Positions 50,450 to 60,987 of a stretch of 64,000 nt of DNA are shown one piece after another. The DNA is from Celeribacter indicus (lineage in GTDB: Bacteria > Pseudomonadota > Alphaproteobacteria > Rhodobacterales > Rhodobacteraceae): contig NZ_CP004393.1 of the NCBI RefSeq assembly GCF_000819565.1, forward strand, positions 2,852,001 to 2,916,000, in the 5' to 3' direction. A program made the position numbers and the translations under genes. Every line of letters starts with the position of its first letter. Position 1 is the stretch's first letter. The notes below the pieces were generated by a model. The model was not told the DNA's origin. It saw only the letters and a list, made by a program, of their open reading frames with translations, and did no database searches.

Positions 50450-51016
50450 ATGGGCAGGAGTTTCGGAACCGGCATCGCGGCGGGGATCCTCGCCACCCTG
50501 CTCGCCGCCCTCGCGGTCTGGCTGATGGTCACCTATACCGGCGCCTATGACGTCTCGGCCAGGGATGCCCATACCGATGCCGTCCGCTGGACCTTCGACA
50601 CGACGCTCCACCGCTCCGTCGCCTCGCGTGCCGAGGGGATCGAGCTGCCAGAGCGCAGCTCGCAGGACCTGATTGCCGAAGGCGCCGGTCATTACGCCGA
50701 AAGCTGCGTCCATTGCCACGGCGCGCCGGGCGAAGAGCCCGCGGGCTGGTCCCGCGGCATGCGTCCCGAGCCGCCGCGCCTTGCGGAGGTGGCGGCGGAC
50801 TGGTCGGCCGAGGAAATCTACTGGATTGTGGAGAACGGCCTGAAGATGACCGGAATGCCGGCCTTCGGCCCGGACCATGACGGGGGCGAACTGTTGGCGC
50901 TGGCCGCCTTCGTGAGCGCGCTTCCGGGCCTCTCCGCCCAGGACTACGCGACACTCACCCGGCGCGATGGCGCAGGGGCGGCGCTGCCAGGCCCCGCGCC
51001 GACCGACGAAAATTAG
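50450..51016 (+). CDS. Membrane-anchored c-type cytochrome
   Basis: 188 residues from the ATG at 50450 (GGAGGAG upstream); a longer frame from 50198 runs through the copA terminator region and is not credible. One N-terminal membrane helix (about residues 7-27), one haem site CVHCHG (about 83-88) and a likely Met ligand in KMTGMPAFGPDHDG. It starts 270 bp after copA and 18 bp before a DUF305 gene, so it belongs to a metal-related two-gene unit. Confidence 0.85.
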   Translation: MGRSFGTGIAAGILATLLAALAVWLMVTYTGAYDVSARDAHTDAVRWTFDTTLHRSVASRAEGIELPERSSQDLIAEGAGHYAESCVHCHGAPGEEPAGWSRGMRPEPPRLAEVAADWSAEEIYWIVENGLKMTGMPAFGPDHDGGELLALAAFVSALPGLSAQDYATLTRRDGAGAALPGPAPTDEN

Positions 51017-51034
51017 ACCACCGGAGGCACCCCC

Positions 51035-51898
51035 ATGTCCTACATCCGCTTCGGCCTGATGATCCTCACCTCGACCGTGGTGATGTTCGTGCTGATGTAT
51101 CTCAACACCTATGCCTGGGAACATGTGTTCTTTTCGGAAACGCGCACCTACATGGCGATCCTCATGGGCGCGACGATGGCGGTGGTCATGCTCGCCTACA
51201 TGCTGGGGATGTATTCGAACAGGCGCCTCAACATCGCGATCTTCGCCGGATCGGTGATCGTCTTCGCGCTTTCGCTCTGGCTCGTGCGCAGCCAGGTCAC
51301 CGTGTCCGGCCCGAGCTACATGCGGGCGATGATCCCGCACCACTCCATCGCGATCATGACCTCGGAACGTGCACAGATCCGCGACCCCCGCGTGCGCAAG
51401 CTTGCCGACGAGATCATCGAGGCGCAGCGGCGCGAGATCGCGGAGATGCGCTATCTCATCGCGGAAGTGTCCTCCGGCCGCGTCTCGGAAACGGTCTATG
51501 AGGATCCCCCGGCCGAACCGGGCACGATCGCCGACGCGCTCGGCACCACGCTCGTCTCCACCCTCGACCCCGCGCCCATGCCACAGGCGGAGGCGGACCG
51601 GATCCTCCCGCCGGGTCCGCGCTGCCGCTTCAACCGCAGCCCGGAAACCGATCCGATCCTCTGGACCTCCGCCGATGGCGCGCAGGCGGGGATGCGGCTC
51701 AATGGCGTCCTCGTCCCGCTCGAGAGCGTGGGCGCGGCGGAGGGCGACATCCAAAGCTTCGCCGCGGAGGGCAGCACGATCACCGTCCGTCGCCTCTCCG
51801 CGGAGGAGGCCGACTGGCGCCAGGGGGCCGAACTCGTCTTCTCCCTCGATGCGGGCCTCACCGTCGGCTATCGCGGCTTCTGGACCTGCGACGGCTGA
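51035..51898 (+). CDS. Four-helix membrane protein with DUF305 domain
   Basis: 287 residues. Three hydrophobic segments lie in the first ~90 residues, followed by the DUF305 signature YMRAMIPHHSIAIMTSERAQ with its His-His pair and a helix ending AQRREIAEMRYLI. The C-terminal ~100 residues form a separate soluble domain (CRFNRSPETDPILW, ending YRGFWTCDG). DUF305 proteins are common next to copper and other metal genes; the exact role is not established. Confidence 0.8.
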   Translation: MSYIRFGLMILTSTVVMFVLMYLNTYAWEHVFFSETRTYMAILMGATMAVVMLAYMLGMYSNRRLNIAIFAGSVIVFALSLWLVRSQVTVSGPSYMRAMIPHHSIAIMTSERAQIRDPRVRKLADEIIEAQRREIAEMRYLIAEVSSGRVSETVYEDPPAEPGTIADALGTTLVSTLDPAPMPQAEADRILPPGPRCRFNRSPETDPILWTSADGAQAGMRLNGVLVPLESVGAAEGDIQSFAAEGSTITVRRLSAEEADWRQGAELVFSLDAGLTVGYRGFWTCDG

Positions 51899-51923
51899 GG
51901 GCGGCGCATCGTCCGCAGGGCGG

Positions 51924-53618
51924 TCAGGCGATGATCTCGAACCGTGTCACGTCGACCATGCCGCGGTCGGTGATCTTCAGCGCCGGGATCACCGGAAGGG
52001 CGAGGAAGGCGAGCTGGAGAAAGGGCTCCTCGAGCGTCACGCCCAGCGACCGCGCCGCCGCGCGCAGATCGACCAGCCGGTCGCGCACCGCCTCGAAAGG
52101 CTCGAGGCTCATCAGACCTGCGACCGGCAGGGAAAGCTCCGCCAGGATCTGTCCGTCGCGCATCACGACGAAACCGCCCTCGATCTCCGAAAGGCGGTTC
52201 GCGGCGCCGGCCATGTCGTCGTAATCGACTCCCACGCAGACGATGTTGTGATGGTCGTGACAGACGGTGGAGGCGATCGCCCCGGCCCGCAGCCCGAAGC
52301 CCCGCACGAAGCCCGAGGCGATATTCCCGTTCTTCCCATGCCGCTCGATCACCGTGATGCGCGCCAGATCGCGGGCCGGATCGGGACGCTTGTCTCCGTC
52401 GACGATGGGCACGGTTTCGGTCAGATGCTCGGTGAGGATCTTGCCCTCGAGAATACCGATCACATCGGTCTCCTCGCGATTGCCGCCGACACGGAAGTCC
52501 TCCGCCGCGACCTCGGGCGCCCTGACCGATCCGCGCCCGACCGGCGCAACATGTCCGCGCGTGGCGAAAGCCTCGTCCGTGACCTCCACGCCGCCCGAAA
52601 AGACACTGACAGCATTGCAGGTTTCAAGGCCGTCCAGAACCACGACATCGGCCCGCTTGCCCGGCGCGATCATGCCGCGATCCTTCAGCCCGAACGCTTC
52701 CGCGGCCGAGAGCGTCGCCGCGCGGTAGACCGCGAGCGGCGGACAGCCGAGCGCGATCAGGGTGCGGATCATGTAATCGAGATGGCCATGTTCCCCGATG
52801 TCGAGCGGGTTGCGGTCATCCGTGCACAGGCACATGTAAGGTGCCGTCAGATCAGACAAAAGCGGCTGCAACGCATGGAGGTCCTTCGACACGGATCCCT
52901 CCCGGATCAGCACCCGCATCCCCTTGCGCAGCTTCTCCCGCGCCTCCGCCTCGGTCGTCGCCTCGTGTTCGGTGCGGATGCCGGCGGCGATATAGGCGTT
53001 GAGATCGCGGCCGGAAAGCTGCGGGCAATGGCCGTCGATATGGCCGCCCTCGAACAGGCGGAGTTTCTCCATCGCCTGAGGATCGCGATGTATCACACCG
53101 GGATAATTCATGAATTCCGCCAGTCCGATGGCCGATGGATGCCCCATCACCTGCCGGAGATCCTCGGCCAGAAGCTCCGCCCCGGCGGTTTCCATATGGG
53201 TCGAGGGCACGCAGGAGGAGAGTTGCACCCGGATGTCCATCAGCGTGTGTTCGGAGGCCCGCTGGAAATAACGGATCCCGTCGAGACCGATCACATTGGC
53301 GATTTCGTGCGGATCGCAGATCGCCGTCGTCACCCCGCGCGGCAGCACGCAGCGGTCGAATTCGAAGGGCGTCACCAGCGAGCTTTCGATATGCAGATGC
53401 GTGTCGATGAAGCCCGGAACGATGACCCGCCCCGTCACGTCGATCTCCCGGTGCCCCTCGTAGCGCTCGAAGACGCCGGCGATCCGGTCGCCTGCAATGG
53501 CCACATCTCCGGGGATCAGCTCGCCGGTCATCAGATCGAGGATCCGGCCGCCCCTGAGCACGATATCCGCCTTTTCCTCGCCCCGCGCAACGGCGATGCG
53601 TCGCTCCAGATCCGTCAT
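51924..53618 (-). CDS. ade: Adenine deaminase
   Basis: 564 residues from the ATG at 53618 (AGGAGATC upstream). It is an amidohydrolase-superfamily member with the Ade-specific blocks [43 protein letters not shown] and the C-terminal [14 protein letters not shown]. It deaminates adenine to hypoxanthine. It follows the siroheme-synthase-like gene by 10 bp on the same strand and could be cotranscribed with it; no functional link is evident. Confidence 0.93.
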   Translation of the reverse strand: MTDLERRIAVARGEEKADIVLRGGRILDLMTGELIPGDVAIAGDRIAGVFERYEGHREIDVTGRVIVPGFIDTHLHIESSLVTPFEFDRCVLPRGVTTAICDPHEIANVIGLDGIRYFQRASEHTLMDIRVQLSSCVPSTHMETAGAELLAEDLRQVMGHPSAIGLAEFMNYPGVIHRDPQAMEKLRLFEGGHIDGHCPQLSGRDLNAYIAAGIRTEHEATTEAEAREKLRKGMRVLIREGSVSKDLHALQPLLSDLTAPYMCLCTDDRNPLDIGEHGHLDYMIRTLIALGCPPLAVYRAATLSAAEAFGLKDRGMIAPGKRADVVVLDGLETCNAVSVFSGGVEVTDEAFATRGHVAPVGRGSVRAPEVAAEDFRVGGNREETDVIGILEGKILTEHLTETVPIVDGDKRPDPARDLARITVIERHGKNGNIASGFVRGFGLRAGAIASTVCHDHHNIVCVGVDYDDMAGAANRLSEIEGGFVVMRDGQILAELSLPVAGLMSLEPFEAVRDRLVDLRAAARSLGVTLEEPFLQLAFLALPVIPALKITDRGMVDVTRFEIIA

Positions 53619-53628
53619 GTCCGATCTC

Positions 53629-54609
53629 CTACACCCTGACTGCGGGCACCCGCTCCATCTCCTCGGGCAGGCCGATGGCCGCCCGTTCCGCATCGCGCCG
53701 CGCCACCAGCCAGACGACGCGCGCGCCCCTTTCCAGTTCCTCGAAAATCACCCGGCGCTGGTCGGAGACGAGCCAGCCCTCCGTGCCGTGATCGCGTCCG
53801 ACGACGATGCGCGCGGCGTCGCGGCGGGCGAGTTCCAGAAGCGGCGCAAAGGCCGCCTCGGCACAGATCACCAGATCCGCCTCCTGCATCCGCTGCACCG
53901 CGCGCAGCGTCATCAGGTCGGGTTCCACCGTCGAAACCGGCAGGAGCGTCACCTGCCCCCTGCCGTCATCGTCCGGCGCACCACCCGCGGCGATGGCCTC
54001 CTTGATCGCCGCCGCCGCCGCGCGCTCCGCCCCGCGCGCGTGAAGCCGCCGCGGCGCACCGTCATAGACCCAGCGCCAGAAGGCCCGCCGCCGCGCCTGC
54101 GGCACATGTTCCGCCACCGTGCCGCGCAGCCGTCCGCCCAAGGCCACGAGATCGCCGAGCCGGGGCTCGAGCAATCCCTCGAGCCGGGTCTTCACCTGCC
54201 GCGCCAGCACCGGGGCCGCCCCCTCCGTGCCGATGGCCACGACGAGCGGATCGCGGTCGACGAGCGAGGGCGTCACCGCCTCGCACAGATCCGGCCGGTC
54301 CACCACGTTGAAGGGCACGCGCGCCGCGCGCACCAGCGCCGCGACCTCCTCGTCGCGCGCCTCGTCCCCGGTGCAGACAAAGACCAGCGCCGCGTCCTCG
54401 AACAGGTCGGAGGCGATCTCGCCCGGATGGTGCGCGGCACGCCCTTCCGCGACGAGGGCGGCGATTTCCGGGTCGAGCTCGGGAGCGACGAAGGTCAGCC
54501 GCGCCTCGGTCTTCAGCATCAGCCGCGCCTTCTGCGCCGCCGTCTCTCCGCCCCCGACGATCAGCACGTCGCGATCCGCCATGCGCAGGAACATCGGAAA
54601 GAATTTCAT
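53629..54609 (-). CDS. Precorrin-2 dehydrogenase/sirohydrochlorin ferrochelatase domain with a truncated SUMT-like tail
   Basis: 326 residues from the ATG at 54609. The first ~210 residues are the CysG/Met8 dehydrogenase-ferrochelatase domain ([40 protein letters not shown]). The last ~90 residues ([34 protein letters not shown]) resemble the start of uroporphyrinogen-III methyltransferase but lack the glycine-rich SAM motif GAGPGDP and most of that domain. Methylation must come from another enzyme. It oxidises and metallates precorrin-2 to sirohaem for sulfite or nitrite reductase. Confidence 0.82.
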   Translation of the reverse strand: MKFFPMFLRMADRDVLIVGGGETAAQKARLMLKTEARLTFVAPELDPEIAALVAEGRAAHHPGEIASDLFEDAALVFVCTGDEARDEEVAALVRAARVPFNVVDRPDLCEAVTPSLVDRDPLVVAIGTEGAAPVLARQVKTRLEGLLEPRLGDLVALGGRLRGTVAEHVPQARRRAFWRWVYDGAPRRLHARGAERAAAAAIKEAIAAGGAPDDDGRGQVTLLPVSTVEPDLMTLRAVQRMQEADLVICAEAAFAPLLELARRDAARIVVGRDHGTEGWLVSDQRRVIFEELERGARVVWLVARRDAERAAIGLPEEMERVPAVRV

Positions 54610-54660
54610 CGGCGCGACCTCTTCTGGCGGGGTTTGCCCCAAGGTCTCCCATCGGCCCCG

Positions 54661-54696
54661 AAAAGACAAGAGCGCCCGTCGGAATGACGGACGCTC
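54661..54696 (-). terminator. Rho-independent terminator of the xylose operon
   Basis: On the minus strand GAGCGTCCGTC pairs with GACGGGCGCTC (one G-T pair, 54670-54696) around a 5-base loop, followed by TTGTCTTTT. It lies 23 bp after the xylA stop. Confidence 0.7.
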
Positions 54697-54719
54697 CCCC
54701 TTCTGGCCATCGCTGTCGC

Positions 54720-56024
54720 TCAGACGAACGTGCTGACGAGGTTTTCCAGACGCTCCTGACGCCCCGAGCGCGGCTCGGGATTGATGTCTTCGGAGAGCAC
54801 CCGCGCCTCGATGGCCGCAAGATCGCCCTGCCGGAGCATCGCGGCATTCTCGGACCTGTCCCAATCGGCATAGCGTTCGGCGCGCAACTGCTCGAGACGG
54901 CCGTCCGCGAGCATCGCCGCCGCCGCCTTCAGCCCGCGCGCGCACATGTCCATGGCGCCGACATGGGCGAGGATCAGATCCTCGGGATCGAGCGATTGCC
55001 GACGGATCCGCGCGTCGAAATTGGTGCCCCCGGTGGTGAACCCGCCTGCCTTCAGGATCTCGTAATAGGCAAGCGCCACCTCGTGCGGCGCGTTCGGAAA
55101 CTGGTCCGTATCCCAGCCGGACTGGTAGTCGTTGCGGTTCATGTCGATGGAGCCGAGGATGCCCAGAGAGGCCGCCATCGCAAGCTCGTGCTCGAAGCTG
55201 TGGCCGGCGAGGATCGCATGGCCCTGTTCGATATTCATCTTCACCTCGGTCTCGAGACCGTAGCGCCTGAGAAAGCCGTAGACCGTGCCGACGTCGAAAT
55301 CATACTGGTGCTTCGTCGGCTCCTGCGGTTTCGGTTCGATCAGGATGGTGCCCTGCCAGCCGGTCTTGTGCTTGTAGTCGACCACCATCTCGAGCATCCG
55401 CGCCGCCTGGTCCGCCTCCTTGCCGAGATCGGTGTTCAGCAGCGTCTCATAGCCCTCGCGCCCGCCCCAGAGCACATAGTTCTCGCCCCCGAGCCGGATC
55501 GTCGCATCCATGCAGGTCTTGATCGTCGCCGCCGACCAGGCGAAGACGTCGGGATCGGGATTGGTGGCGGAACCGGCCATGAAGCGGCGGTGGCCGAACA
55601 GATTGGCGGTGCCCCAGAGGAGCTTTGTCTTCGAGCTTTCCATCTTCTGCGCGAAATACTCGACGATCTCCTCGAGATTGCGCTTGTTTTCCGCGAAATT
55701 CGCGCCTTCCGGCCGCACATCGGCGTCATGGAAACAGAAGAAGGGCGCGCCGAGGATGTCGAACATGTCGAAGGCGGCATCGGCCTTCATCTTTGCCTTT
55801 TCCATCCCGTCGCCGAACCATGGCCGGTCAAAGGTGCGGCCGCCGAACGGGTCGCCCCCCTCATAGGCGAAGCTGTGCCAATAGGCGACGGCAAAGCGCA
55901 GATGATCCTCCATCCGCTTGCCCATCACCAGCGCGTCGGGGTCGTAATGCCGGAAGGCGAATTCGTTCCGGCTTTCCGGCCCCTCATAGGAGATTTTCGG
56001 AATGCCCTTGAAAAACTCTGTCAT
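54720..56024 (-). CDS. xylA: Xylose isomerase
   Basis: 434 residues from the ATG at 56024, overlapping the xylB stop as ATGA. Signatures: [12 protein letters not shown] with the catalytic His, the Lys of [35 protein letters not shown] and [19 protein letters not shown]. It interconverts D-xylose and D-xylulose. Last gene of the xylFHGBA operon. Confidence 0.96.
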   Translation of the reverse strand: MTEFFKGIPKISYEGPESRNEFAFRHYDPDALVMGKRMEDHLRFAVAYWHSFAYEGGDPFGGRTFDRPWFGDGMEKAKMKADAAFDMFDILGAPFFCFHDADVRPEGANFAENKRNLEEIVEYFAQKMESSKTKLLWGTANLFGHRRFMAGSATNPDPDVFAWSAATIKTCMDATIRLGGENYVLWGGREGYETLLNTDLGKEADQAARMLEMVVDYKHKTGWQGTILIEPKPQEPTKHQYDFDVGTVYGFLRRYGLETEVKMNIEQGHAILAGHSFEHELAMAASLGILGSIDMNRNDYQSGWDTDQFPNAPHEVALAYYEILKAGGFTTGGTNFDARIRRQSLDPEDLILAHVGAMDMCARGLKAAAAMLADGRLEQLRAERYADWDRSENAAMLRQGDLAAIEARVLSEDINPEPRSGRQERLENLVSTFV

Positions 56025-57460
56025 GTCAGCCCCTTGATAGCGGTTTGCGCAGCCTTGAACCGGGCGAACCCGTCCTCGAATGCCGCAGTCAGCCCGGTGA
56101 CGGGCGCGATGCTCGCCTGCGTCTCGGGCGTGGTGGCGATCTCCGCCCCCTGCCCGGTCGCGGCCATCATGCCGAGGCGCGCGGCCCCGAAGGCCCCGCC
56201 GAAATCGCCCGCGACGGGCAGATCGACAGGCACGCCCAGAGCTGTGGCGATGGCCTCGCACCAATAGCGCGACCGCGAGCCGCCGCCGACGGCCAGAAGC
56301 CGGTCGATCCGCGTGCCGGTCGCGGCGAGCGCCTCGGCGCAGTCCCGGATCGCATAGGTGACGCCTTCGAGCACGGCGCGGGTGCCCGCCGCCGTGTCGG
56401 TGGCGTGTTCGAGACCGACGAAGGCGCCGCGGATCGCCGCGTCGTTGAGCGGCGTGCGCTCCCCGCCGAGATAGGGCAGGAACCGCGTCTTGCCCGGTGC
56501 CTCGAGCGCCCCGAGACGGGCGGTGAGATCCGCGGCGGACTGCCCGGTGAGGCGGCCATACCAGTTGAGCGCATCGCTCGCGGCGAGGATCACGCCCATC
56601 TGGTGCCATGTGTCCGGCAGCGCGTGGCAGAAGGTATGCACCGCCGTGCCCGCATCCGGCTGATAGCCGTCATTGGCCGCGAAGAGCACGCCGGACGTGC
56701 CCAGCGAGACAAAGGCCTGCCCGGCCTTCACCACGCCCACCCCGATGGCCGAGGCTGCATTGTCGCCGCCGCCGCCGGCGACGATGCAGTTTGCCGGCAG
56801 GCCCCATTTCGCGGCGAGATCGACGCGGACCTGGCCGGATGTCTCGGAGCCCTCGACGAGCCGCGGCATGAAGGATCGGTCCATCCCGGTCGCGGCGAGA
56901 AGATCGTCCGACCAGTCCCGCGCGCCGGTGTCAAACCAGCTCGTTCCCGCGCTGTCGGACATGTCCCCGACGAACTCTCCCGTCAGGTAGAAGCGCAGGT
57001 AATCCTTCGGCAACAGCACCTTGGAGACCTTTTCAAAGGTATCGGGTTCATTGTTCCTCACCCACAGGAGCTTTGGTGCGGTGAAGCCCGGAAAGACGAT
57101 ATTGCCGGTGACCTCGCGGAACCGCGGATCGGCATCGAGCGCGGCGGCCTCCTTGTGGGCGCGCGTGTCGTTCCACAGGATGCAGGGCCGGAGCACCTCG
57201 TCCGCGGCATCGAGGAGCGTCGCGCCGTGCATCTGGCCCGACAGGCCGAGGCCGCGCACCGCCGACAGATCGGCCTTCCGGCCGAGCGCCGCCATCACCC
57301 TGTCGCAGGCATCGAGCCAGCTTTGCGGCGCCTGTTCCGACCAGCCGTCATGGGGGCGCTCGTTGGTGAGCGGCGCATTGGCTTCCGCAACGATGCGCTG
57401 ATCGTCGTCGATGAGGATCGCCTTGAGACCCGAAGTCCCGAGATCTAGTCCGATATACAT
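56021..57460 (-). CDS. xylB: Xylulokinase
   Basis: 479 residues, FGGY family. N-terminal [18 protein letters not shown], substrate region [27 protein letters not shown] and the C-terminal [15 protein letters not shown]. It phosphorylates D-xylulose to xylulose 5-phosphate. It lies 45 bp after xylG and is coupled to xylA. Confidence 0.95.
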   Translation of the reverse strand: MYIGLDLGTSGLKAILIDDDQRIVAEANAPLTNERPHDGWSEQAPQSWLDACDRVMAALGRKADLSAVRGLGLSGQMHGATLLDAADEVLRPCILWNDTRAHKEAAALDADPRFREVTGNIVFPGFTAPKLLWVRNNEPDTFEKVSKVLLPKDYLRFYLTGEFVGDMSDSAGTSWFDTGARDWSDDLLAATGMDRSFMPRLVEGSETSGQVRVDLAAKWGLPANCIVAGGGGDNAASAIGVGVVKAGQAFVSLGTSGVLFAANDGYQPDAGTAVHTFCHALPDTWHQMGVILAASDALNWYGRLTGQSAADLTARLGALEAPGKTRFLPYLGGERTPLNDAAIRGAFVGLEHATDTAAGTRAVLEGVTYAIRDCAEALAATGTRIDRLLAVGGGSRSRYWCEAIATALGVPVDLPVAGDFGGAFGAARLGMMAATGQGAEIATTPETQASIAPVTGLTAAFEDGFARFKAAQTAIKGLT

Positions 57461-57505
57461 GGAAAATCCGTTGGTTGGGCGCGGGACCCTGGCCCCGCGC
57501 CGGTG

Positions 57506-58273
57506 TCAGTAGGCCTGCGGCGGACGCTTGCCGAGGATGATCATGCCAAGGATATCCTCGTCGGTCACCTCGTTCACGTTCACCGTCCCGACATTCTGGC
57601 CGTTCTTCATCACCATCGCGCGATCGCAGAGCCGCATCACGTTGTGGATGTCGTGCTCGATGAGGAAGATGCCGAGGCCCTGCGTCTTCAGCTCCTCGAT
57701 CAGTTCGGCCACCATCTGTGTCTCGTGCGGGCCGAGCGCGGCGGTGGGTTCGTCCATGATGAGGATCTTCGCGTTGAAATAGACCGCGCGGGCGATGGCG
57801 ACGGACTGGCGCTGGCCGCCCGAGAGGGCGGAGACAGGCTCCTTGAACTTCTTGAAGTTGGGATTGAGCCGCCCCATGATCCTGCGCGTCTCCGCCTCCA
57901 TCGCCGGCTCGTCCACGAAGCCCATCGGCGTCACCAGCTCCCGGCCCAGGAAAAGGTTCGAGGCGGCGTCGAGATTGTCGGCGAGCGCGAGGGTCTGGTA
58001 GATCGTCTCCACGTTATACTTGCGCGCGTCGCGGGTGTTGCGGATCTCGGCCTTTTCGCCGTTGATGAAGATTTCTCCCTGATCCATCTGATAGGCGCCC
58101 GAGAGGCATTTGATGAGCGTGGACTTGCCCGCCCCGTTGTGCCCGAGAAGCCCCATGACCTCCCCCGGATAGAGATCGACGCTGACGTGATCGACCGCCT
58201 TGATCCCGCCGAAGGAGATGGAGATGTCGCGCAGCTCCACGAGCGGTGTGCCGGTGTTCGGATTCTGTCCCAT
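57506..58273 (-). CDS. xylG: Sugar ABC transporter ATPase, single-domain XylG type
   Basis: 255 residues with one nucleotide-binding domain: Walker [10 protein letters not shown], signature [15 protein letters not shown], Walker [13 protein letters not shown] and switch LIEHDIHNV. The enteric XylG has two such domains in about 510 residues; this half-size form must act as a homodimer. It powers xylose import with the adjacent XylH and XylF. Confidence 0.9.
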   Translation of the reverse strand: MGQNPNTGTPLVELRDISISFGGIKAVDHVSVDLYPGEVMGLLGHNGAGKSTLIKCLSGAYQMDQGEIFINGEKAEIRNTRDARKYNVETIYQTLALADNLDAASNLFLGRELVTPMGFVDEPAMEAETRRIMGRLNPNFKKFKEPVSALSGGQRQSVAIARAVYFNAKILIMDEPTAALGPHETQMVAELIEELKTQGLGIFLIEHDIHNVMRLCDRAMVMKNGQNVGTVNVNEVTDEDILGMIILGKRPPQAY

Positions 58274-58285
58274 GGCCCTCTCTCC

Positions 58286-59596
58286 CTAAGCCCTGATCCC
58301 GAGCCGCTTGCGATACTGGATGTCGATCCAGACCGCGAGCACCAGCACGGAGCCGACGACGATGTTCTGGAGCGGCGCATCCACGCCGACCATCGCCATG
58401 CCCGATTGCAGCGACTGCATGATGAGCGCACCGAGGATGGCGCCGTGGATCGTCCCGATCCCGCCGGAGAGCGCCGTGCCGCCGATGACGGCGGCCGCAA
58501 TCACCCGCAGTTCGTCGAGCGTGCCGATGTCGTTGGCATGGCTTTGCAGCCGCGCGGAGGCGATCACCGCGGAGAGGCCGCAGAGGAACCCCATGAGGGC
58601 AAAGACCTTGACCGTCAGCAGCTTGGTGTTGATGCCCGACAGCTCCGCGGCATCCGGATTGCCGCCGGTGGCGAAGATATACTTGCCGAGGCGGGTCTTC
58701 TTCGCGAGCACCGTCATGGCGATGGCGACGACGGCCAGCACGATGACCGAGATCGGCAGGCCGTAGCCCTGGGTGAAGCCCTCCGGCAGCACCTCGCCGC
58801 GCGCCTCGAAGATCCGGCGCAGCTTGCCGGTCGGCATGTCATAGGCGTTGAGCGTCGCGACATAGCCCATGATGACCGCGATGGCGAGGCCCGCGAGGGT
58901 GAATTCCGCCCAGAGCGGTTTCGTCGGGAACTGGTGGCGCTTGCGCGACTGGCGCGCGTTCCAGATCGCCCAGACCGCGCCGGCGGAGGCGAGCGCGCCC
59001 ACGACCCAGGACAGGGTGACGCCCAGCGTCCCGTCGGCCCCGCCGAGGATCCTGTAATTCTGGTCGAGCGGCGCGATGGTCTGCCCGTCGGTCACGTACC
59101 AGCCGACGTAACGCCAGACCAGCAGCCCGCCGAGCGTGACGATGAAGGCCGGAATGCCCTGGTAGCCCACGAGCCAGCCGTTGAACGCGCCGATGAGCGT
59201 ACCGACCGCCAGGCAGGCGAGGACCGCCAGGGGGGCGATCATGGGGTTGCCATAGTCGAGCCCGACGACCTGCGGCAGCCAGCGCGCCTGCACCATCGCC
59301 CCGATCGCCGAGGAGATCGCGAGGATCGCGCCGACGGAGAGGTCGATATGGCGCGTGACGATGACGAAGACCATGCCCGTCGCCATGATCGCGACGGAAA
59401 TCGTCTGGACCGTCAGGTTGAAGACGTTGCGCGGGGTGATGAAGCGCCCGTCCGTGAAGAAGTTGAAGGTGAGCGCGATCAGGACGAACGCCCCCACCAT
59501 ACCCATCAGACGCATGTCGAGTTCGAGCCGGGAGAAGGCGGATTTGCCCGCGCCCGCGCCGCTGTCCTGCGTCTTTGCCTGATCTGCCGTAGTCAT
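58286..59596 (-). CDS. xylH: Xylose ABC transporter permease
   Basis: 436 residues from the ATG at 59596, with about 12 hydrophobic segments. RbsC/XylH-family motifs include VIVTRHIDLSVGAILAISSA, GYQGIPAFIVTLGGLLVWR and GGNPDAAELSGINTKLLTVK. The start at 59596 is preferred to the upstream frame extension, which runs into a GC-rich hairpin. Confidence 0.93.
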   Translation of the reverse strand: MTTADQAKTQDSGAGAGKSAFSRLELDMRLMGMVGAFVLIALTFNFFTDGRFITPRNVFNLTVQTISVAIMATGMVFVIVTRHIDLSVGAILAISSAIGAMVQARWLPQVVGLDYGNPMIAPLAVLACLAVGTLIGAFNGWLVGYQGIPAFIVTLGGLLVWRYVGWYVTDGQTIAPLDQNYRILGGADGTLGVTLSWVVGALASAGAVWAIWNARQSRKRHQFPTKPLWAEFTLAGLAIAVIMGYVATLNAYDMPTGKLRRIFEARGEVLPEGFTQGYGLPISVIVLAVVAIAMTVLAKKTRLGKYIFATGGNPDAAELSGINTKLLTVKVFALMGFLCGLSAVIASARLQSHANDIGTLDELRVIAAAVIGGTALSGGIGTIHGAILGALIMQSLQSGMAMVGVDAPLQNIVVGSVLVLAVWIDIQYRKRLGIRA

Positions 59597-59686
59597 GTGT
59601 CTCCTTTCGACATCGCCACGCGCCGGGACGGCTGCGCGATATCCGGATCCTGTGCCGGCATGGGGTGCCGCGCGCCCGTCACGCGC

Positions 59687-59707
59687 CCGGCCCGCGTGCC
59701 GGGCCGG
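59687..59707 (-). other. Stem-loop between xylF and xylH
   Basis: CCGGCCC (59687-59693) pairs with GGGCCGG (59701-59707) around a 7-base loop. It lies in the 129-bp gap after the xylF stop and, like those at 16249 and 37869, follows a binding-protein gene, so it may set the ratio of binding protein to membrane subunits. Confidence 0.45.
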
Positions 59708-59725
59708 ATGCGTGTGCATCGGGGA

Positions 59726-60754
59726 TCAGTTGCAGGGCGCCGGGCCGTCGGACACGCCCTGGCAGAGCGCCTCCTGCGAGATCCAGCCCGCGTCGACGAC
59801 GACGGAGAGGTTGTCCTGCGTCACCGGCACCGGCTCGAGGAATTTCGCGTTCATCTCGACGCCGCCGGGCGTGGTGAATTTCACCGTGTCCGCGATATCC
59901 TCGGGCGCGGTGCCGCCCGCGAGTTCCACGGCGATCTCGGCGGCGTTGCGGCCGAGATCCCGGCTGTCCTTCCACACCGACACGGTCTGCGTGCCGAGCG
60001 CGATGCGGTTGAGCGCGGCGTGGTCGGCGTCCTGCCCGGAGACCGGGATGCCCGCCATGCCCTGCGAGGTGAGCGCCGCGACCGCGCCGCCCGCGGTGCC
60101 GTCGTTGGAGGCCACGACCGCGTCCACCTCGTTGTCATTGGCGGTCAGGATCGATTCCATGTTGCGCTGCGCATTGGCCGGGAGCCAGCCGTCGGTATAG
60201 GCCTCGCCCACGATGGTGATGTCGCCGGCGTCGATCGCCTCCTGAAGCACCTCCTGCTGACCACCGCGCAGGAAGTCGGCATTCGGGTCGGTCGGCGAGC
60301 CCTTGATCATCACGTAATTGCCGGAGGGCGCGGCCTCGAGCACGGCGCGGGCCTGCATCCGGCCCACCTCGACATTGTCGAAGGTCAGGTAATAGGCGCG
60401 CGGGTCCTCGATCAGCCGGTCATAGGCGATCACCGGGATCTCCTCGTCGGCGGCCATTTCCACCGCGGGGATCACCGCCTGGGTGTCCTGCGCGAGCACG
60501 ATCAGCGCGTCCACGCCCTGTGCGATCAGCGCCTCGATGTCGGACAACTGCTTGGCCGAGGATGATTGCGCATCGGCGGAAACATAGGTCGCCCCGGCCT
60601 CCTCGAGCGCGGCCTTGATCGCGGCCTCGTCGGTCTTCCACCGCTCCTCCTGGAAATTGGACCAGGACACGCCCACCGTCAGGTCCTGGGCCATCGCGGA
60701 TGTAACGAAACCTGCCGCCACGATCGTGGCGGCCATCAGCATGGATTTACGCAT
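59726..60754 (-). CDS. xylF: Xylose ABC transporter substrate-binding protein
   Basis: 342 residues from the ATG at 60754, with a signal peptide ending near SAMAQ. XylF landmarks: LTVGVSWSNFQEERWKTDEA, SSAKQLSDIEALIAQGVDAL, VIAYDRLI and ASNDGTAGGAVAAL. First gene of the xylFHGBA operon, divergent from the ROK regulator. Confidence 0.94.
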   Translation of the reverse strand: MRKSMLMAATIVAAGFVTSAMAQDLTVGVSWSNFQEERWKTDEAAIKAALEEAGATYVSADAQSSSAKQLSDIEALIAQGVDALIVLAQDTQAVIPAVEMAADEEIPVIAYDRLIEDPRAYYLTFDNVEVGRMQARAVLEAAPSGNYVMIKGSPTDPNADFLRGGQQEVLQEAIDAGDITIVGEAYTDGWLPANAQRNMESILTANDNEVDAVVASNDGTAGGAVAALTSQGMAGIPVSGQDADHAALNRIALGTQTVSVWKDSRDLGRNAAEIAVELAGGTAPEDIADTVKFTTPGGVEMNAKFLEPVPVTQDNLSVVVDAGWISQEALCQGVSDGPAPCN

Positions 60755-60848
60755 GACTCTCCTCCCATGTTGCCACGCCGCGGCCTTCCTCTCCAAAGCG
60801 TCCGCGGCGGTCCGACTCGCTGCCGGCTGGATGCAGCATGGCATATTA

Positions 60849-60963
60849 AATTCGGGTGTCAAAATAAAACTCACCAAGATACTTCAGTTTCCTATGGAAA
60901 ACCGGGCCGATCCATGGCTTAATCGCCCCTGATTTGGGCCGACCCGGAAATGACACCCGAATT
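60849..60963. promoter_or_regulatory. Paired inverted operator sites in the xylF/xylR region
   Basis: AATTCGGGTGTCA (60849-60861) and its exact reverse complement TGACACCCGAATT (60951-60963) are 102 bp apart centre to centre. The first lies about 95 bp before xylF, the second 25 bp before the regulator start. AT-rich DNA flanks both. They are candidate ROK-regulator sites, possibly bridged by looping. Confidence 0.65.
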
Positions 60964-60987
60964 AAATTAGGTCAGCGAATTTTATTG

